Numbered from the stretch's first letter, positions 14,154 through 23,817 are shown. The stretch is 33,192 bases of DNA from Prevotellaceae bacterium UBA2744 (GCA_002353575.1 DEJQ01000025.1:1-33192); one strand, 5' to 3'. Translations and numbers: made by a program. Notes: generated by a model from the sequence alone, not told the origin.

Positions 14154-16736
14154 ATGGCAAAGAATATATCCAATAATAAAGGTAGTAAAAGCAAGAAAAA
14201 GACAAGTGATAATACGGGTGCTGACCTAAATGTCATAAATGGTATTGAGAAAAAGGAATTAGTAGGGTTTATCGGGGGACTGATCAGTTTGGTCGTAGCG
14301 GTTTTCCTGCTTATTGCTTTCTGTTCGTATTTATATACAGGTTATGCGGATTTTGATATGCTGGAACGTATGAATTCAGGTGACATTCTGAATGAAGACT
14401 ATCGTTTCCATAATGTATGTGGCATTCTGGGCGCAAGAGCAGCATATTTCTTCTTGCATGAGACTTTTGGCCTGGCTTCATTCTTATTTGTTCCATTCCT
14501 GATTATTTTGGGTTTACGTCTGATGAAAGTATTTCGCATTCGCCTTGTGAGAAAGGTGATTCTCGGACTTTTCATGATGATCTGGACGAGTATATTCCTG
14601 GCTTTTATCAGTGACTTCATCCCCGGTCTGCAAGATTCGTTCCTTAATATCGGTGGTAATCATGGAAAATCTGTAGTTCGTACGATTACAGCAGTTGTTG
14701 GTTCGCCAGGACTGCTGGGATTGATGATAATCACTGCAGTGATGTATCTCGTTTACGTCAGTGCAAAGACAATCGAAATGATAAGAGGAATGTTGAGAAT
14801 GAACTTTATCCGTGAGATTCGGCTAAAGAAACGTAAGAGTGATGATGAATATGACAAAGATAAGAATGATGAAAGTGGTGATGATGAAAGTGGTGATGCC
14901 GCAAAGAATGACGAAGAGAATGCACCAGATGCTTCTACTCAGTTGGCACTCGATTTTGAAAGTGTTGCAAAGAAAAATAATGTCGTGGAATTCAAAAACC
15001 TTTCTTCTGATTCCGAGGATAAAAAAGGAGACGTCGGGAATCAGGAGGCAGAAAAAGATACTAACAGCATAGAATTAGACATCACTGAAACCTCAGAATC
15101 GACCGATTCGAAAAGTGTAGCTAAGGATGCTGAGGAAGAATCAGACGGACCCGATTTTGATGTGACAGCATCGGAAACAGAGCAGGGTAGTGGCGAGATT
15201 GAACGTGGTGACATAAATACTCCATACGATCCTAAACTCGACCTCGAATCCTATAAGTATCCAACACTGGATTTGATAGCCAGCTCGGAAAACAGTAGTA
15301 CACCATCTATCGACATGGCAGAACAAAATGCGAATAAAGACCGCATTACACATGTGCTTGGTAACTTCGGTGTGGAGATCAGTAGCATCAAAGCTACAAT
15401 AGGTCCTACTATCACTCTTTACGAAATAGTTCCAGCAGAAGGTACTCGTATCAGCAAAATCCGTAATCTGGAGGATGATATAGCACTTAGTCTGGCAGCC
15501 GAAGGTATTCGTATTATTGCACCTATACCAGGTAAGGGTACAATCGGTATTGAAGTGCCAAATAAGAAGAAATGCGTTGTTTCGATGGAGAGTGTGTTGA
15601 GTAGTAGGGTTTACCAGGACAGTACGATGGAGCTTCCGTGTGCGATTGGTAAGACCATTACCAACGAAGTGTTTATGTTTGACCTTGCAAAGGCACCACA
15701 CCTCCTTGTGGCTGGTGCGACAGGACAGGGTAAGTCGGTCGGTCTGAATGCTATCATCGCATCTTTGCTCTACAAGAAACACCCGGCAGAGTTGAAAATT
15801 GTTATGGTTGACCCTAAGAAAGTGGAGTTCAGCGTGTATTCTCCTATAGAAAATCACTTCCTGGCTCGTCTGGAGGAAGAAGAGGATTGTATCATCACAG
15901 ATGTGCAGAAAGTTGTGAAAACTCTCACTTCGCTTTGTCAGCTCATGGATACAAGATATGATATGCTGAAGAAGGCTGGTTGCAGAAATATAAAGGAATA
16001 TAACACAAAGTTCAAGGAACGACTGCTTAATCCAGAACATGGTCATGAGTTCATGCCTTATATCGTTGTTGTTGTCGATGAGTTTGGAGACCTTATCATG
16101 ACGGCTGGAAAAGAGGTGGAACTGCCTATCTGTCGTATTGCTCAGTTAGCACGTGCAGTAGGTATTCATATGATTATCGCAACTCAGCGTCCACAGGCAA
16201 GTATCATAAGTGGTGCAATCAAGACGAACTTCCCGGCTCGTATGGCATTCAAGGTAAGTTCTATGATAGACTCAAGAGTGGTACTTGACCGTCCTGGTGC
16301 ACAGCAGCTAATAGGTCGTGGAGATATGCTTTTCCTGGCAGGTAATGAGCCTGTTCGTGTCCAGTGCGCTTTCCTTGACACTCCTGAAGTAAGTAATATC
16401 TGTAATTTCATTGCAAAACAGCAGGGCTATCTACATCCGATGTATCTGCCGGAAGTAGTCGTGGAAAGTGATGGAGATGGAATGGGTGGCGGAAATGTAG
16501 ATCCAAAACGTCTTGACCCCCTCTTTAGTGAAGTGGCCAAATTTGTGGTTAACTCACAACAGGGTAGTACTTCAATGATTCAGCGAAACTACTCAATCGG
16601 TTATAACCGTGCCGGAAAGATTATGGACCAGCTGGAGCATATGGGAGTGGTTGGTGCTCAGTCGGGCAGTAAGCCTCGCGAAGTGCTGATTAAAGACCCA
16701 CTGACTCTTGAGTCTCTTTTAAATTCATTAGGATAA
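14154..16736 (+). CDS. ftsK: DNA translocase FtsK/SpoIIIE
   Basis: FtsK is the septum-located hexameric motor that pumps chromosome ends apart at division and activates XerCD at dif. The 860-residue protein has membrane segments within about 35-205. An acidic, low-complexity linker follows (about 228-360), then the motor: the alpha/beta part at about 395-500, Walker A GATGQGKSV at 521-529 and Walker B IVVVVDEFGDL at about 637-647. Last comes the winged-helix gamma domain (about 795-858, IQRNYSIGYNRAGKIMDQLE), which reads chromosome polarity signals. The linker contains a perfect 15-base tandem repeat (14868-14897) coding for DESGD twice. lolA starts one base after the stop codon. Confidence 0.97.
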   Translation: MAKNISNNKGSKSKKKTSDNTGADLNVINGIEKKELVGFIGGLISLVVAVFLLIAFCSYLYTGYADFDMLERMNSGDILNEDYRFHNVCGILGARAAYFFLHETFGLASFLFVPFLIILGLRLMKVFRIRLVRKVILGLFMMIWTSIFLAFISDFIPGLQDSFLNIGGNHGKSVVRTITAVVGSPGLLGLMIITAVMYLVYVSAKTIEMIRGMLRMNFIREIRLKKRKSDDEYDKDKNDESGDDESGDAAKNDEENAPDASTQLALDFESVAKKNNVVEFKNLSSDSEDKKGDVGNQEAEKDTNSIELDITETSESTDSKSVAKDAEEESDGPDFDVTASETEQGSGEIERGDINTPYDPKLDLESYKYPTLDLIASSENSSTPSIDMAEQNANKDRITHVLGNFGVEISSIKATIGPTITLYEIVPAEGTRISKIRNLEDDIALSLAAEGIRIIAPIPGKGTIGIEVPNKKKCVVSMESVLSSRVYQDSTMELPCAIGKTITNEVFMFDLAKAPHLLVAGATGQGKSVGLNAIIASLLYKKHPAELKIVMVDPKKVEFSVYSPIENHFLARLEEEEDCIITDVQKVVKTLTSLCQLMDTRYDMLKKAGCRNIKEYNTKFKERLLNPEHGHEFMPYIVVVVDEFGDLIMTAGKEVELPICRIAQLARAVGIHMIIATQRPQASIISGAIKTNFPARMAFKVSSMIDSRVVLDRPGAQQLIGRGDMLFLAGNEPVRVQCAFLDTPEVSNICNFIAKQQGYLHPMYLPEVVVESDGDGMGGGNVDPKRLDPLFSEVAKFVVNSQQGSTSMIQRNYSIGYNRAGKIMDQLEHMGVVGAQSGSKPREVLIKDPLTLESLLNSLG
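14868..14897 (+). repeat. 15-base tandem repeat in the FtsK linker
   Basis: GATGAAAGTGGTGAT occurs twice, end to end, and encodes an Asp-Glu-Ser-Gly-Asp repeat. It sits in the acidic disordered linker, where length changes in multiples of five residues would be tolerated. Confidence 0.9.
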
Positions 16737-16737
16737 A

Positions 16738-17334
16738 ATGAGAAGAGTTTTTTTTATCATATTTGTGTTTGTTACCAATATTGCCTTTGCCGAAAACGCT
16801 AAGGCGATACTTGATAAGGCTTCTGCACAATTCAAGGCTGCAGGTAATGTGAAAATAGGATTTCAGATGACAGCCAATAGTCAGACTACGACAGGATATA
16901 TTAATATTGCAGAAAATAAGTTCTTCTGTGACTTGGCTGCAGTAGATGTGTGGTTTGACGGTACTACTATGTGGCATTACGTGAAGGCAAACAAAGAGGT
17001 GAGTGTGACAACTCCAACAGCTAAGAATCTTGCCCGAATGAATCCTTATTTCTTTCTTACTATTTACAAGAATGGGTATAAGTGCAAAATGGGGAAATCT
17101 ACAAAAGATTATTATGAAGTGGTAATGACAGGCGGTAATAAAACATCGTTTTCGTCAATTATTGTCCGATTAAACAGGAAAAATTATAATCCACTATATA
17201 CCAAAACCGTTTCAAAGAAGAGCACTGTAGAGATAACAGTAAATTCTTTCTTACCCCACCAGTCGTTCGATGCTTCTTCGTTCCGTTTCAATCCTAAAGA
17301 ATTTCCGGAAGTTGAAATTATCGACCTTAGATGA
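16738..17334 (+). CDS. lolA: Outer-membrane lipoprotein carrier protein LolA-like
   Basis: The 198-residue protein begins with a signal peptide (MRRVFFIIFVFVTNIAFA, cleavage near residue 18) and continues as a LolA-fold protein: AKAILDKASAQFKAAGNVKI at the start, KFFCDLAAVDVWFDGTTMWHY in the middle, and VEITVNSFLPHQSFDASSFRF near the end. LolA ferries lipoproteins across the periplasm from the LolCDE transporter to the outer membrane. The typical Bacteroidetes neighbour arrangement is present, directly downstream of ftsK with one base between, so they are probably cotranscribed. The family is divergent and the call rests on overall pattern. Confidence 0.85.
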   Translation: MRRVFFIIFVFVTNIAFAENAKAILDKASAQFKAAGNVKIGFQMTANSQTTTGYINIAENKFFCDLAAVDVWFDGTTMWHYVKANKEVSVTTPTAKNLARMNPYFFLTIYKNGYKCKMGKSTKDYYEVVMTGGNKTSFSSIIVRLNRKNYNPLYTKTVSKKSTVEITVNSFLPHQSFDASSFRFNPKEFPEVEIIDLR

Positions 17335-17380
17335 GAAATTTGATATAAATATTATTCACATACAAATTAGGAAAATACTT

Positions 17381-18307
17381 ATGGAACACATTCGTTGTCT
17401 TATTTTAGGCTCAGGTCCTGCCGGTTATACAGCTGCTATATATGCAAGTAGAGCAAACCTTTCTCCTGTAGTATATGAAGGCCTTCAACCTGGTGGACAG
17501 TTGACAATTACTGATATGGTTGAGAATTTTCCTTCTCATCCGGAGGCTATTTCTGGACCGGAGCTGATGGATCTTATGCGTAAACAGGTTGAAAAATTCG
17601 GTGTGGACATTCGTCAGCATATATGTATAAAGTCCGATCTATCTGCTGCTCCATATAAATTTACGTTTGAAGACGGTTCGGAAGTAGAAGCCGATTCTGT
17701 GATTATCGCTACTGGTGCCAGTGCAAAATTCCTTGGACTTGAAAGCGAAGAGAAGTATCGCGGAATGGGCGTCAGCGCTTGTGCTACTTGCGACGGTTTC
17801 TTCTACCGCAAGAAGGTGGTTGCCGTAGTCGGCGGCGGAGATACAGCATGTGGTGAAGCTTTATATCTTGCAGGATTGGCTTCAAAGGTTTATCTGATTG
17901 TTCGTAAGCCATTTCTACGTGCCAGCCAGATTCTTCAGGATAGAGTAAAAAACAATCCTAAGATAGAAATACTGTTCGAAACAAACACTGTAGAACTCTA
18001 TGGCGAAAACGGAGTAGAAGGCGGACATCTGGTATATCGCAAGGGTGACCAGGACGAGCGTCGTTATGACCTTCCTTTTGATGGTTTCTTCCTGGCAATA
18101 GGACATAATCCAAATACAGATGTTTTCAAACCTTGGATAGAAACAGATGAAAACGGATTTATAAAGACGAAGGGTGACACTCCTTGTACCAATATCCCAG
18201 GTGTTTTTGCAGCCGGTGATGTAGCCGACCCTCGTTACAGACAAGCAATAGTAGCTGCCGGCAGTGGATGTAAGGCAGCTATGGAAGCAGAGAAATACCT
18301 TCTATGA
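17381..18307 (+). CDS. trxB: Thioredoxin-disulfide reductase
   Basis: TrxB transfers electrons from NADPH through FAD and a redox-active disulfide to thioredoxin in the cytoplasm. The 308-residue protein has the FAD motif GSGPAGYTAA (10-19), QPGGQLTITDMVENFP, the redox pair Cys134-Ala-Thr-Cys137 in ACATCDGFF, the NADPH motif VVGGGDTACGEALYL, and the C-terminal FAD motif FAAGDVAD. The frame is open upstream to 17270, but the ATG at 17381 gives the normal family N-terminus (MEHIRCLILGSGPAG). The stop overlaps the next gene's start by 4 bases. Confidence 0.96.
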   Translation: MEHIRCLILGSGPAGYTAAIYASRANLSPVVYEGLQPGGQLTITDMVENFPSHPEAISGPELMDLMRKQVEKFGVDIRQHICIKSDLSAAPYKFTFEDGSEVEADSVIIATGASAKFLGLESEEKYRGMGVSACATCDGFFYRKKVVAVVGGGDTACGEALYLAGLASKVYLIVRKPFLRASQILQDRVKNNPKIEILFETNTVELYGENGVEGGHLVYRKGDQDERRYDLPFDGFFLAIGHNPNTDVFKPWIETDENGFIKTKGDTPCTNIPGVFAAGDVADPRYRQAIVAAGSGCKAAMEAEKYLL

Positions 18308-19812
18308 CTTTCAATCAGGCAAGAATATTTTATCGATTGATTTCGCGACATCAGCATCTTCACGCTCGCAGACATCCTATGTTCGAAAAGAATATGTTTG
18401 TGAAGGTGTTTAGCTATATCTTTGTCTCTTTTTGGGCTGTCTATCTCATGATGCTTGCATTCTTTTTATATGAGATGTTCAGTCAAGGGCCAATAGAGGC
18501 TTTTGATATGGTTGATGGCTGTATGATATTCTTGCTTGCACTTGATTTCTTTCTGCGTTTTGGTATGCAGGACACTCCAGCTCAGGATGTACATTCATAT
18601 AAACTGATGCCTATACCTATACGTTTCCTGCTTGATGTCTTTTTAGTTCGAATGGGACTTAGTGCCTATAATTTCTTCTGGTTCTTTTTCCTTGTTCCCT
18701 TTGGTCTGTTGGCTGTTGTTAAGTTTTACGGTTTTATAGGGTTGCTTAGCTATCTGCTCGGTTGGTGGATGATGTTCGTGGTCAATAGTATGTTGTATCT
18801 CATTTGTCGCACATTTGTTAATCGAAATGTTTACTTCATCATTGTCCCAGTCATTATGTATGCTGCACTTATCTATTTTGGAATGTTTTACGATACTGAG
18901 AATCCCTGGCTTTTCACTACTGGAATATGGATTGGCAGACTCTTTGTCACATGTAATCCTCTGATGTATCTTCTTGCCTTTACAGTCATAACTCCTTTGT
19001 TTTACATTAATAGGAAAATCCAATATCTTTCTGTGTATAATGAGATAGCCAAAGGTGAAAAAGTAGATAAGTATAAATCTTATAAGCTTGCTTTACTCGA
19101 GCGATTTGGAATTGTCGGTGAATATCTTAAATTGGAAATTCAGTCTATCATACGCAACTCTGTCATAAGAAAACAGTTTCTGACAGGCTTTTATTGCATG
19201 TTAGCGTTTTGCCTTCTTTTTGCTTTTACAGATATATATGATGATTTGCCTGTGATGAAAATATACATATGTATATATTGTTTTTCATGTCTTAGCATTA
19301 TGACTCTTACAGTCATACTTTGTGCAGAGGGTAATTACATTGATGGACTTATGTCACGCAAGGAAAGTATTCTTTCGCTTCTAAAAGCCAAATATTACTT
19401 CAACTGCCTGTTGATGATAGTTCCTTTGCTTATTGCTTTATTTCCTATAGCTAAGGGAAAACTTAGTATCGAGGAGGCATTGGGATGTGCCTTTTTCACA
19501 AGTGGAGTCGTAATGCCTTTCCTATTTCAGCTTGCCGCATATAATGATTCAACCATAAATCTTAATATGCGCATTACTAAATCAGGGCGAAGTACAAAGA
19601 CTCAGATATTCTTTTCTTCCGTAGCTCTTTTCCTGCCGATGCTTGTAATGTATGTGATGGTTGCTCTATTCGGAGAGGAAATAGCCTCTGGCTTTATGAT
19701 ATTTGTCGGACTAATAGGCACCTTGCTTCATCCGCTTTGGTTGCGTAACATATACCATCGGTTTATGAAACATCGTTATAAAATTATGGATGGATTCCGT
19801 AATTCCCGTTAA
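18304..19812 (+). CDS. ABC-2 type permease, DUF5687-like
   Basis: The 502-residue membrane protein has about ten or more hydrophobic segments grouped in two halves (about 35-220 and 285-480), separated by a charged cytoplasmic stretch around 240-270. It resembles DUF5687 proteins of Bacteroidetes, which are the membrane partners of single-domain ABC ATPases. The ATPase gene follows after 19 bases, so the two probably form one exporter; the cargo is unknown. The start overlaps the trxB stop as ATGA, making it part of the same transcript, although a functional link with thioredoxin reductase is not shown. Confidence 0.82.
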   Translation: MTFNQARIFYRLISRHQHLHARRHPMFEKNMFVKVFSYIFVSFWAVYLMMLAFFLYEMFSQGPIEAFDMVDGCMIFLLALDFFLRFGMQDTPAQDVHSYKLMPIPIRFLLDVFLVRMGLSAYNFFWFFFLVPFGLLAVVKFYGFIGLLSYLLGWWMMFVVNSMLYLICRTFVNRNVYFIIVPVIMYAALIYFGMFYDTENPWLFTTGIWIGRLFVTCNPLMYLLAFTVITPLFYINRKIQYLSVYNEIAKGEKVDKYKSYKLALLERFGIVGEYLKLEIQSIIRNSVIRKQFLTGFYCMLAFCLLFAFTDIYDDLPVMKIYICIYCFSCLSIMTLTVILCAEGNYIDGLMSRKESILSLLKAKYYFNCLLMIVPLLIALFPIAKGKLSIEEALGCAFFTSGVVMPFLFQLAAYNDSTINLNMRITKSGRSTKTQIFFSSVALFLPMLVMYVMVALFGEEIASGFMIFVGLIGTLLHPLWLRNIYHRFMKHRYKIMDGFRNSR

Positions 19813-19831
19813 AGAATAATTAATATAGGTC

Positions 19832-20569
19832 ATGAATATAACAATTGAAAACCTAACAAAACACTTTGGTGAGAAGGAAGCACTGAATATTCAGCGATAT
19901 GACATACATAGTGGCGAGATAATTGGTCTGCTTGGAAACAATGGTGCTGGTAAAACAACCCTTTTCCGGATATTGCTCGATCTACTCCATGCTGATACAG
20001 GTACAGCCGTTATCCATGGAAACCTTCCTGACGGTTCTTATGTTTCGTTTGATACTGCCAAAAATGAGGAATGGAAACGTTATACAGGTGCTTTCATAGA
20101 CTCTGGTTTTCTTATTGATTTTCTCACTCCAGAGGAATATTTCAGTTTTATTGGCAGAGTAAACAATATCTCCCCTTCAGCAATAGCGGAACAGCTAAGT
20201 AAGTTTGAAGGGTTTATGAATGGCGAAGTGATGGGGCAGAACATACTCATCCGCAATCTTTCTAGGGGTAATCAGCAGAAGGTTGGCATTGTTGGTGCAA
20301 TGCTTTCCAATCCGAAATTACTTATCCTTGACGAACCGTTTAACTTCCTGGATCCTTCGTCGCAGCTGGCAATGAAATATCTTCTCGAGAACTACAACAA
20401 AGAAACAGGTGCCACTATCATAATTTCATCACATAATCTAACCCATACTTTTGATATCTGTACTCGAGCAACACTTCTTGAACATGGTAAGATAATCAAG
20501 GATTACGACAAAGACTATGCGACTCTTACTACTGAAATAGAAGAGTACTTCAAGTGGAATGCTTTCTAA
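19832..20569 (+). CDS. ABC transporter ATP-binding protein
   Basis: The 245-residue single-domain ATPase has Walker A LGNNGAGKTT (34-43), the signature LSRGNQQK at 143-150 (with Arg in place of the second Ser of the usual LSGGQ), Walker B LLILDEP, a D-loop and the switch His201 in ISSHNLTH. It powers the permease encoded just upstream. The C-terminus is short with no extra domain. Only one base separates its stop from the convergent nhaA stop, and no terminator is visible between them. Confidence 0.93.
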   Translation: MNITIENLTKHFGEKEALNIQRYDIHSGEIIGLLGNNGAGKTTLFRILLDLLHADTGTAVIHGNLPDGSYVSFDTAKNEEWKRYTGAFIDSGFLIDFLTPEEYFSFIGRVNNISPSAIAEQLSKFEGFMNGEVMGQNILIRNLSRGNQQKVGIVGAMLSNPKLLILDEPFNFLDPSSQLAMKYLLENYNKETGATIIISSHNLTHTFDICTRATLLEHGKIIKDYDKDYATLTTEIEEYFKWNAF

Positions 20570-20570
20570 A

Positions 20571-22004
20571 TTATTTATTTTCTGTCTTATTGACCATAAC
20601 AATCAGAAGGCTTCCGAGTATTCCTGCTGATAACGATCCCATAAGTACAGCTATTTTCCCGCTTGCACGCAGCGTTTCAGTTGCTGCCGGGTCTATGCCG
20701 CCAAATGAAAGGGTGTCAACGAAAATGGACATCGTGAAACCAATTCCGCCGAGACAGGCTACTGCAAACAACATCTTCCACGAAGCATTCTCAGGCATAG
20801 CACCTACTTTCATTTTAATTGCTATCCAACTGGCAATAGTGATTCCAATCGGTTTTCCGAGCAGAAGCCCAAAGTAAACTCCCATTCCAACAAAACCTAC
20901 ATTTGCAATACCTGGCAAGGGTTGGAAAATGTTGAAGAAACTTATGTCTGGAATCTCAACACCTGCATTGGCAAGAGCAAATATTGGCATAATCAGGAAG
21001 TTAACCCATAGATTCAGAGCATGCTCTAATCTGTAGCTTATTCCTATTGTATTGTTAGTAATATAACTAAGACGGCGAAGGCAATGACGTTGTAAGGTGT
21101 TCGGAAATGATTCTTCGACGTTTATTGCATCATATTCATCCAGTCTGTTGATGTATTTCTTAAAGTTTCTTACAAGGAATGGCTTGCTGAATCGGGATTC
21201 CATAGGCATCAGAAAAGCCATTACTACACCTGACATCGTGGCATGAATACCTGAATAGTAGAACAAAAACCATATAACTATGGCTGGAATCCAATAATAA
21301 TTCATATTTTTCTCGCCCAGCTGATTCATGATGATTACACCTGCAATCAGTACTAACGCAATCAATAGTAATGGTAAATTTATGCTTCCACCATAGAAAA
21401 GTGCTACAACGAGTATTGCTCCCAAATCATCAGCTATGGCAAGTGCAGTTAAGAATATCTTTAGTGAAATAGGTACTCTGTTTCCTAAGATAGACATGAT
21501 GCCAATAGCAAAAGCAATATCAGTTGCAGTCGGAATTCCCCATCCACCAGCAGTGATTGTACCATGATTGAAGAGGGTGTAGATCAGTGCCGGAACAATC
21601 ATACCTCCTGCAGCTGCAATTACAGGCAATAAAGCTTTTTTTACTGATGATAATTCTCCGCAGACAACTTCACGCTTTATTTCCAGACCTACAGTAAAAA
21701 AGAATATAACCATTAAAATGTCATTGATAAACTTCTCAATAGTCATATCCTTGGGAAAAGTCCAGTCAATATCTCTAAGTCCAGTTTCCGGGTCTATCGG
21801 ACTTTTAATCGAGATACTAAGGTCTGTTTCCAGTATAGCATGATAGATTTCTTTTGTAAATGGGAGGTTCGCAAGCAACATTGCCAAAATTACACATATC
21901 AACAATGTAACGCCTCCAGCCCAAGGTTGATTCATAAAATTCCTGCGCGACAATGTCATCTTGTGTATGCTCTTATTCCAAGAGTAGATAGGGATTATTT
22001 TCAT
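20571..22004 (-). CDS. nhaA: Na+/H+ antiporter NhaA
   Basis: NhaA exchanges internal sodium for external protons across the inner membrane and helps with pH and salt balance. The 477-residue protein shows the family landmarks: FFFTVGLEIKREVVCGEL, the Asp in PTATDIAFAIGIM, the ion-binding Asp pair in LAIADDLGAILVV and the Lys in LLLGKPIGI. It is longer than E. coli NhaA (388), mainly through an extended first periplasmic loop and a central loop (about 275-320), both common in Bacteroidetes. It is the last gene of the apparent reverse-strand operon, 8 bases after the second AraC gene. Confidence 0.96.
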   Translation of the reverse strand: MKIIPIYSWNKSIHKMTLSRRNFMNQPWAGGVTLLICVILAMLLANLPFTKEIYHAILETDLSISIKSPIDPETGLRDIDWTFPKDMTIEKFINDILMVIFFFTVGLEIKREVVCGELSSVKKALLPVIAAAGGMIVPALIYTLFNHGTITAGGWGIPTATDIAFAIGIMSILGNRVPISLKIFLTALAIADDLGAILVVALFYGGSINLPLLLIALVLIAGVIIMNQLGEKNMNYYWIPAIVIWFLFYYSGIHATMSGVVMAFLMPMESRFSKPFLVRNFKKYINRLDEYDAINVEESFPNTLQRHCLRRLSYITNNTIGISYRLEHALNLWVNFLIMPIFALANAGVEIPDISFFNIFQPLPGIANVGFVGMGVYFGLLLGKPIGITIASWIAIKMKVGAMPENASWKMLFAVACLGGIGFTMSIFVDTLSFGGIDPAATETLRASGKIAVLMGSLSAGILGSLLIVMVNKTENK

Positions 22005-22012
22005 AATATGTA

Positions 22013-22909
22013 TTAATAATTTAGACTTTTCTTATATTCTTTTGGTGTAATTCCTGTAATGCGTTTAAAGAAACGGTTGTAGCTAATCAGATTTGGAAAT
22101 TGCAGTTCATGTGCAATCTCTGCTGATGACATATGATGAATACTTATCATTGTCTTAGCATGATGAACAACATATTCACCAATCCATTGTGAAGCATTCT
22201 TATCACTGTATTGCAGTGAAACGAAAGAAAGGTACTTGGGTGATATATTCAGCAGATTGGCATAAAATTGTACTGTTCGTTCTGTCTTTGCATATTCATT
22301 AAGAGCCTCAAGGAATTTCTGGAAGATGTCGTATTGTCTTGAATTTGTATTGCCATGATGTTCTTGAGTCTTGGTTTCAACCAATTTTATATTGTTGATG
22401 AGAAGAGCATTCAGATAGCTGCGAACGACGACCAATTTATACTCGTAATTCATCCTTACGCATTCCTTACGTAGTTCAGTATATAGAAGCTGGTATATTG
22501 ACATCTGTTCTTCTATACAGTCGTCTATCAGAAATCCCTTTTCATATACAGTGCGATCGTAATTGATATATATGTCGTCAAAGGTCTTTTTAAGCATTTC
22601 CGGAAAGATAACGAACATGATAAAGCGGCAGTCGTTTGATGAACTCATAAACATTCCTTCAGACTCGGGTAGGGTAGTTAATACTTGTCCTGCATTGATG
22701 TCTGTCTCTTCTCCATTTATTCTTGCATGAATTTTACCTTGCATCACAAAACAAATAATCATTTGGTCTATCTTCACAGTTTCACTTGTTTTGAGTGGTG
22801 CCAAAGGTCTGATGAGTCCATAATTGTCCAGTAGAACCAATTCGTTAGGAATCATAACCATCGATGCGTTTGCTTCGCGTGATAATATATCAAGAACGTA
22901 TGGGGCCAT
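22013..22909 (-). CDS. AraC family transcriptional regulator (second of pair)
   Basis: The 298-residue protein has a cupin-like N-terminal sensing domain (IICFVMQGKIHARINGEET) and a C-terminal AraC double helix-turn-helix, about residues 193-295, with LLNISPKYLSFVSLQ and the signature FPNLISYNRFFKRITGITPKEY. It is similar to the product of the adjacent gene in length and layout, so the pair probably arose by duplication, though the sensor halves have diverged strongly. Its ATG overlaps the stop of the first regulator by one base (TAATG). nhaA follows after 8 bases and is a plausible target, but that is inference. Confidence 0.92.
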   Translation of the reverse strand: MAPYVLDILSREANASMVMIPNELVLLDNYGLIRPLAPLKTSETVKIDQMIICFVMQGKIHARINGEETDINAGQVLTTLPESEGMFMSSSNDCRFIMFVIFPEMLKKTFDDIYINYDRTVYEKGFLIDDCIEEQMSIYQLLYTELRKECVRMNYEYKLVVVRSYLNALLINNIKLVETKTQEHHGNTNSRQYDIFQKFLEALNEYAKTERTVQFYANLLNISPKYLSFVSLQYSDKNASQWIGEYVVHHAKTMISIHHMSSAEIAHELQFPNLISYNRFFKRITGITPKEYKKSLNY

Positions 22910-23814
22910 TAGGATTCAATTATATTTTTACGATTAAAAACTTTCTGGTATTCATAAGGGGAAATACCTGTAACACGCTTAAAGAATCTGCCGAAGAAAC
23001 TTTGGTTGGGGAAGTTATAGTGTTCGCTGATCTTCTTTATATTCATGTTGTTGGAATATAGCATTTGTTTAATTCTGCTGGCAACATAGTTGTCAATCAC
23101 CTGCGATGCTGTATGTCCTGTGTAGTTATCTACGATAGCAGACAGATACTTCGATGTGATTCCAATCTTCTGTGCATAGAATTGTACGCTGCGTTCTTTC
23201 TTGTAGTATAGACTCAGTTGAACAAGGAATTTATTGAATAACATCCATCCTTTTGAATTGTCTGTATGGTCTATTTCGTTATCTTGTGAAATAAACGAAT
23301 ATAGGTGTGCAATGTATGCAGTCATAAAGGCACGAAGGGTCATCTCCTTCATGCGATAATCTGTCCTGTCGTGTTCTGTCCTAATCAGGTTGTAGTCATT
23401 TAACAGAATATCGGTATAGTATCTGTCCAAATGATAATGATGACAGGTATAGTACCTTACCCCTACACTGCTACCTGTTGCAGAATGTTCATAGATGTCC
23501 TCGATAATTTCATTATGAACCATCACACAGTACATAATGCATCTTGATTCAAGAAATTCGAAATGAACATAAGGGGTGATGATGAATATGTCGTTAGATT
23601 TAACTTCCACCAACTTGTTGTTTACGACCATATGTAACGTACCATGCAGCACCGATATCAATAATGTACATTGAGAATTGTACATCTCAGAATAGGTGTA
23701 AACATTAGGCTCATTTTTGGTTTCCAGATTGTCCAAAAGAATATATTTGTCTTTGAACGACTTTAGTCGTAAGCCTATAACATTATCTTTTTTTAGTAAA
23801 TCATCTTCTTCCAT
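22909..23814 (-). CDS. AraC family transcriptional regulator (first of pair)
   Basis: The 301-residue regulator has an N-terminal cupin-like domain (LLISVLHGTLHMVVNNKLVE) and an AraC DNA-binding domain at about 195-292 (KIGITSKYLSAIVDNYTG, then FPNQSFFGRFFKRVTGISPY). The first third is rich in Lys and Asp. It starts 3 bases after the FHA gene's stop and overlaps the next regulator by one base, so it lies in the middle of the SPOR-FHA-AraC-AraC-NhaA unit. The effector is unknown. The shared segment (ERSVQFYAQ here, ERTVQFYAN in the next protein) supports duplication. Confidence 0.92.
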   Translation of the reverse strand: MEEDDLLKKDNVIGLRLKSFKDKYILLDNLETKNEPNVYTYSEMYNSQCTLLISVLHGTLHMVVNNKLVEVKSNDIFIITPYVHFEFLESRCIMYCVMVHNEIIEDIYEHSATGSSVGVRYYTCHHYHLDRYYTDILLNDYNLIRTEHDRTDYRMKEMTLRAFMTAYIAHLYSFISQDNEIDHTDNSKGWMLFNKFLVQLSLYYKKERSVQFYAQKIGITSKYLSAIVDNYTGHTASQVIDNYVASRIKQMLYSNNMNIKKISEHYNFPNQSFFGRFFKRVTGISPYEYQKVFNRKNIIES

Positions 23815-23817
23815 GAC

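Noticed and set aside
15141..16046. 301-codon reverse frame opposite ftsK
   Set aside because: Antisense to the motor domain; Cys/His/Phe-rich translation typical of a shadow frame.
17270..17380. Extended N-terminus of TrxB
   Set aside because: The upstream 37 codons overlap the end of lolA and do not match the family; the ATG at 17381 gives the normal N-terminus.
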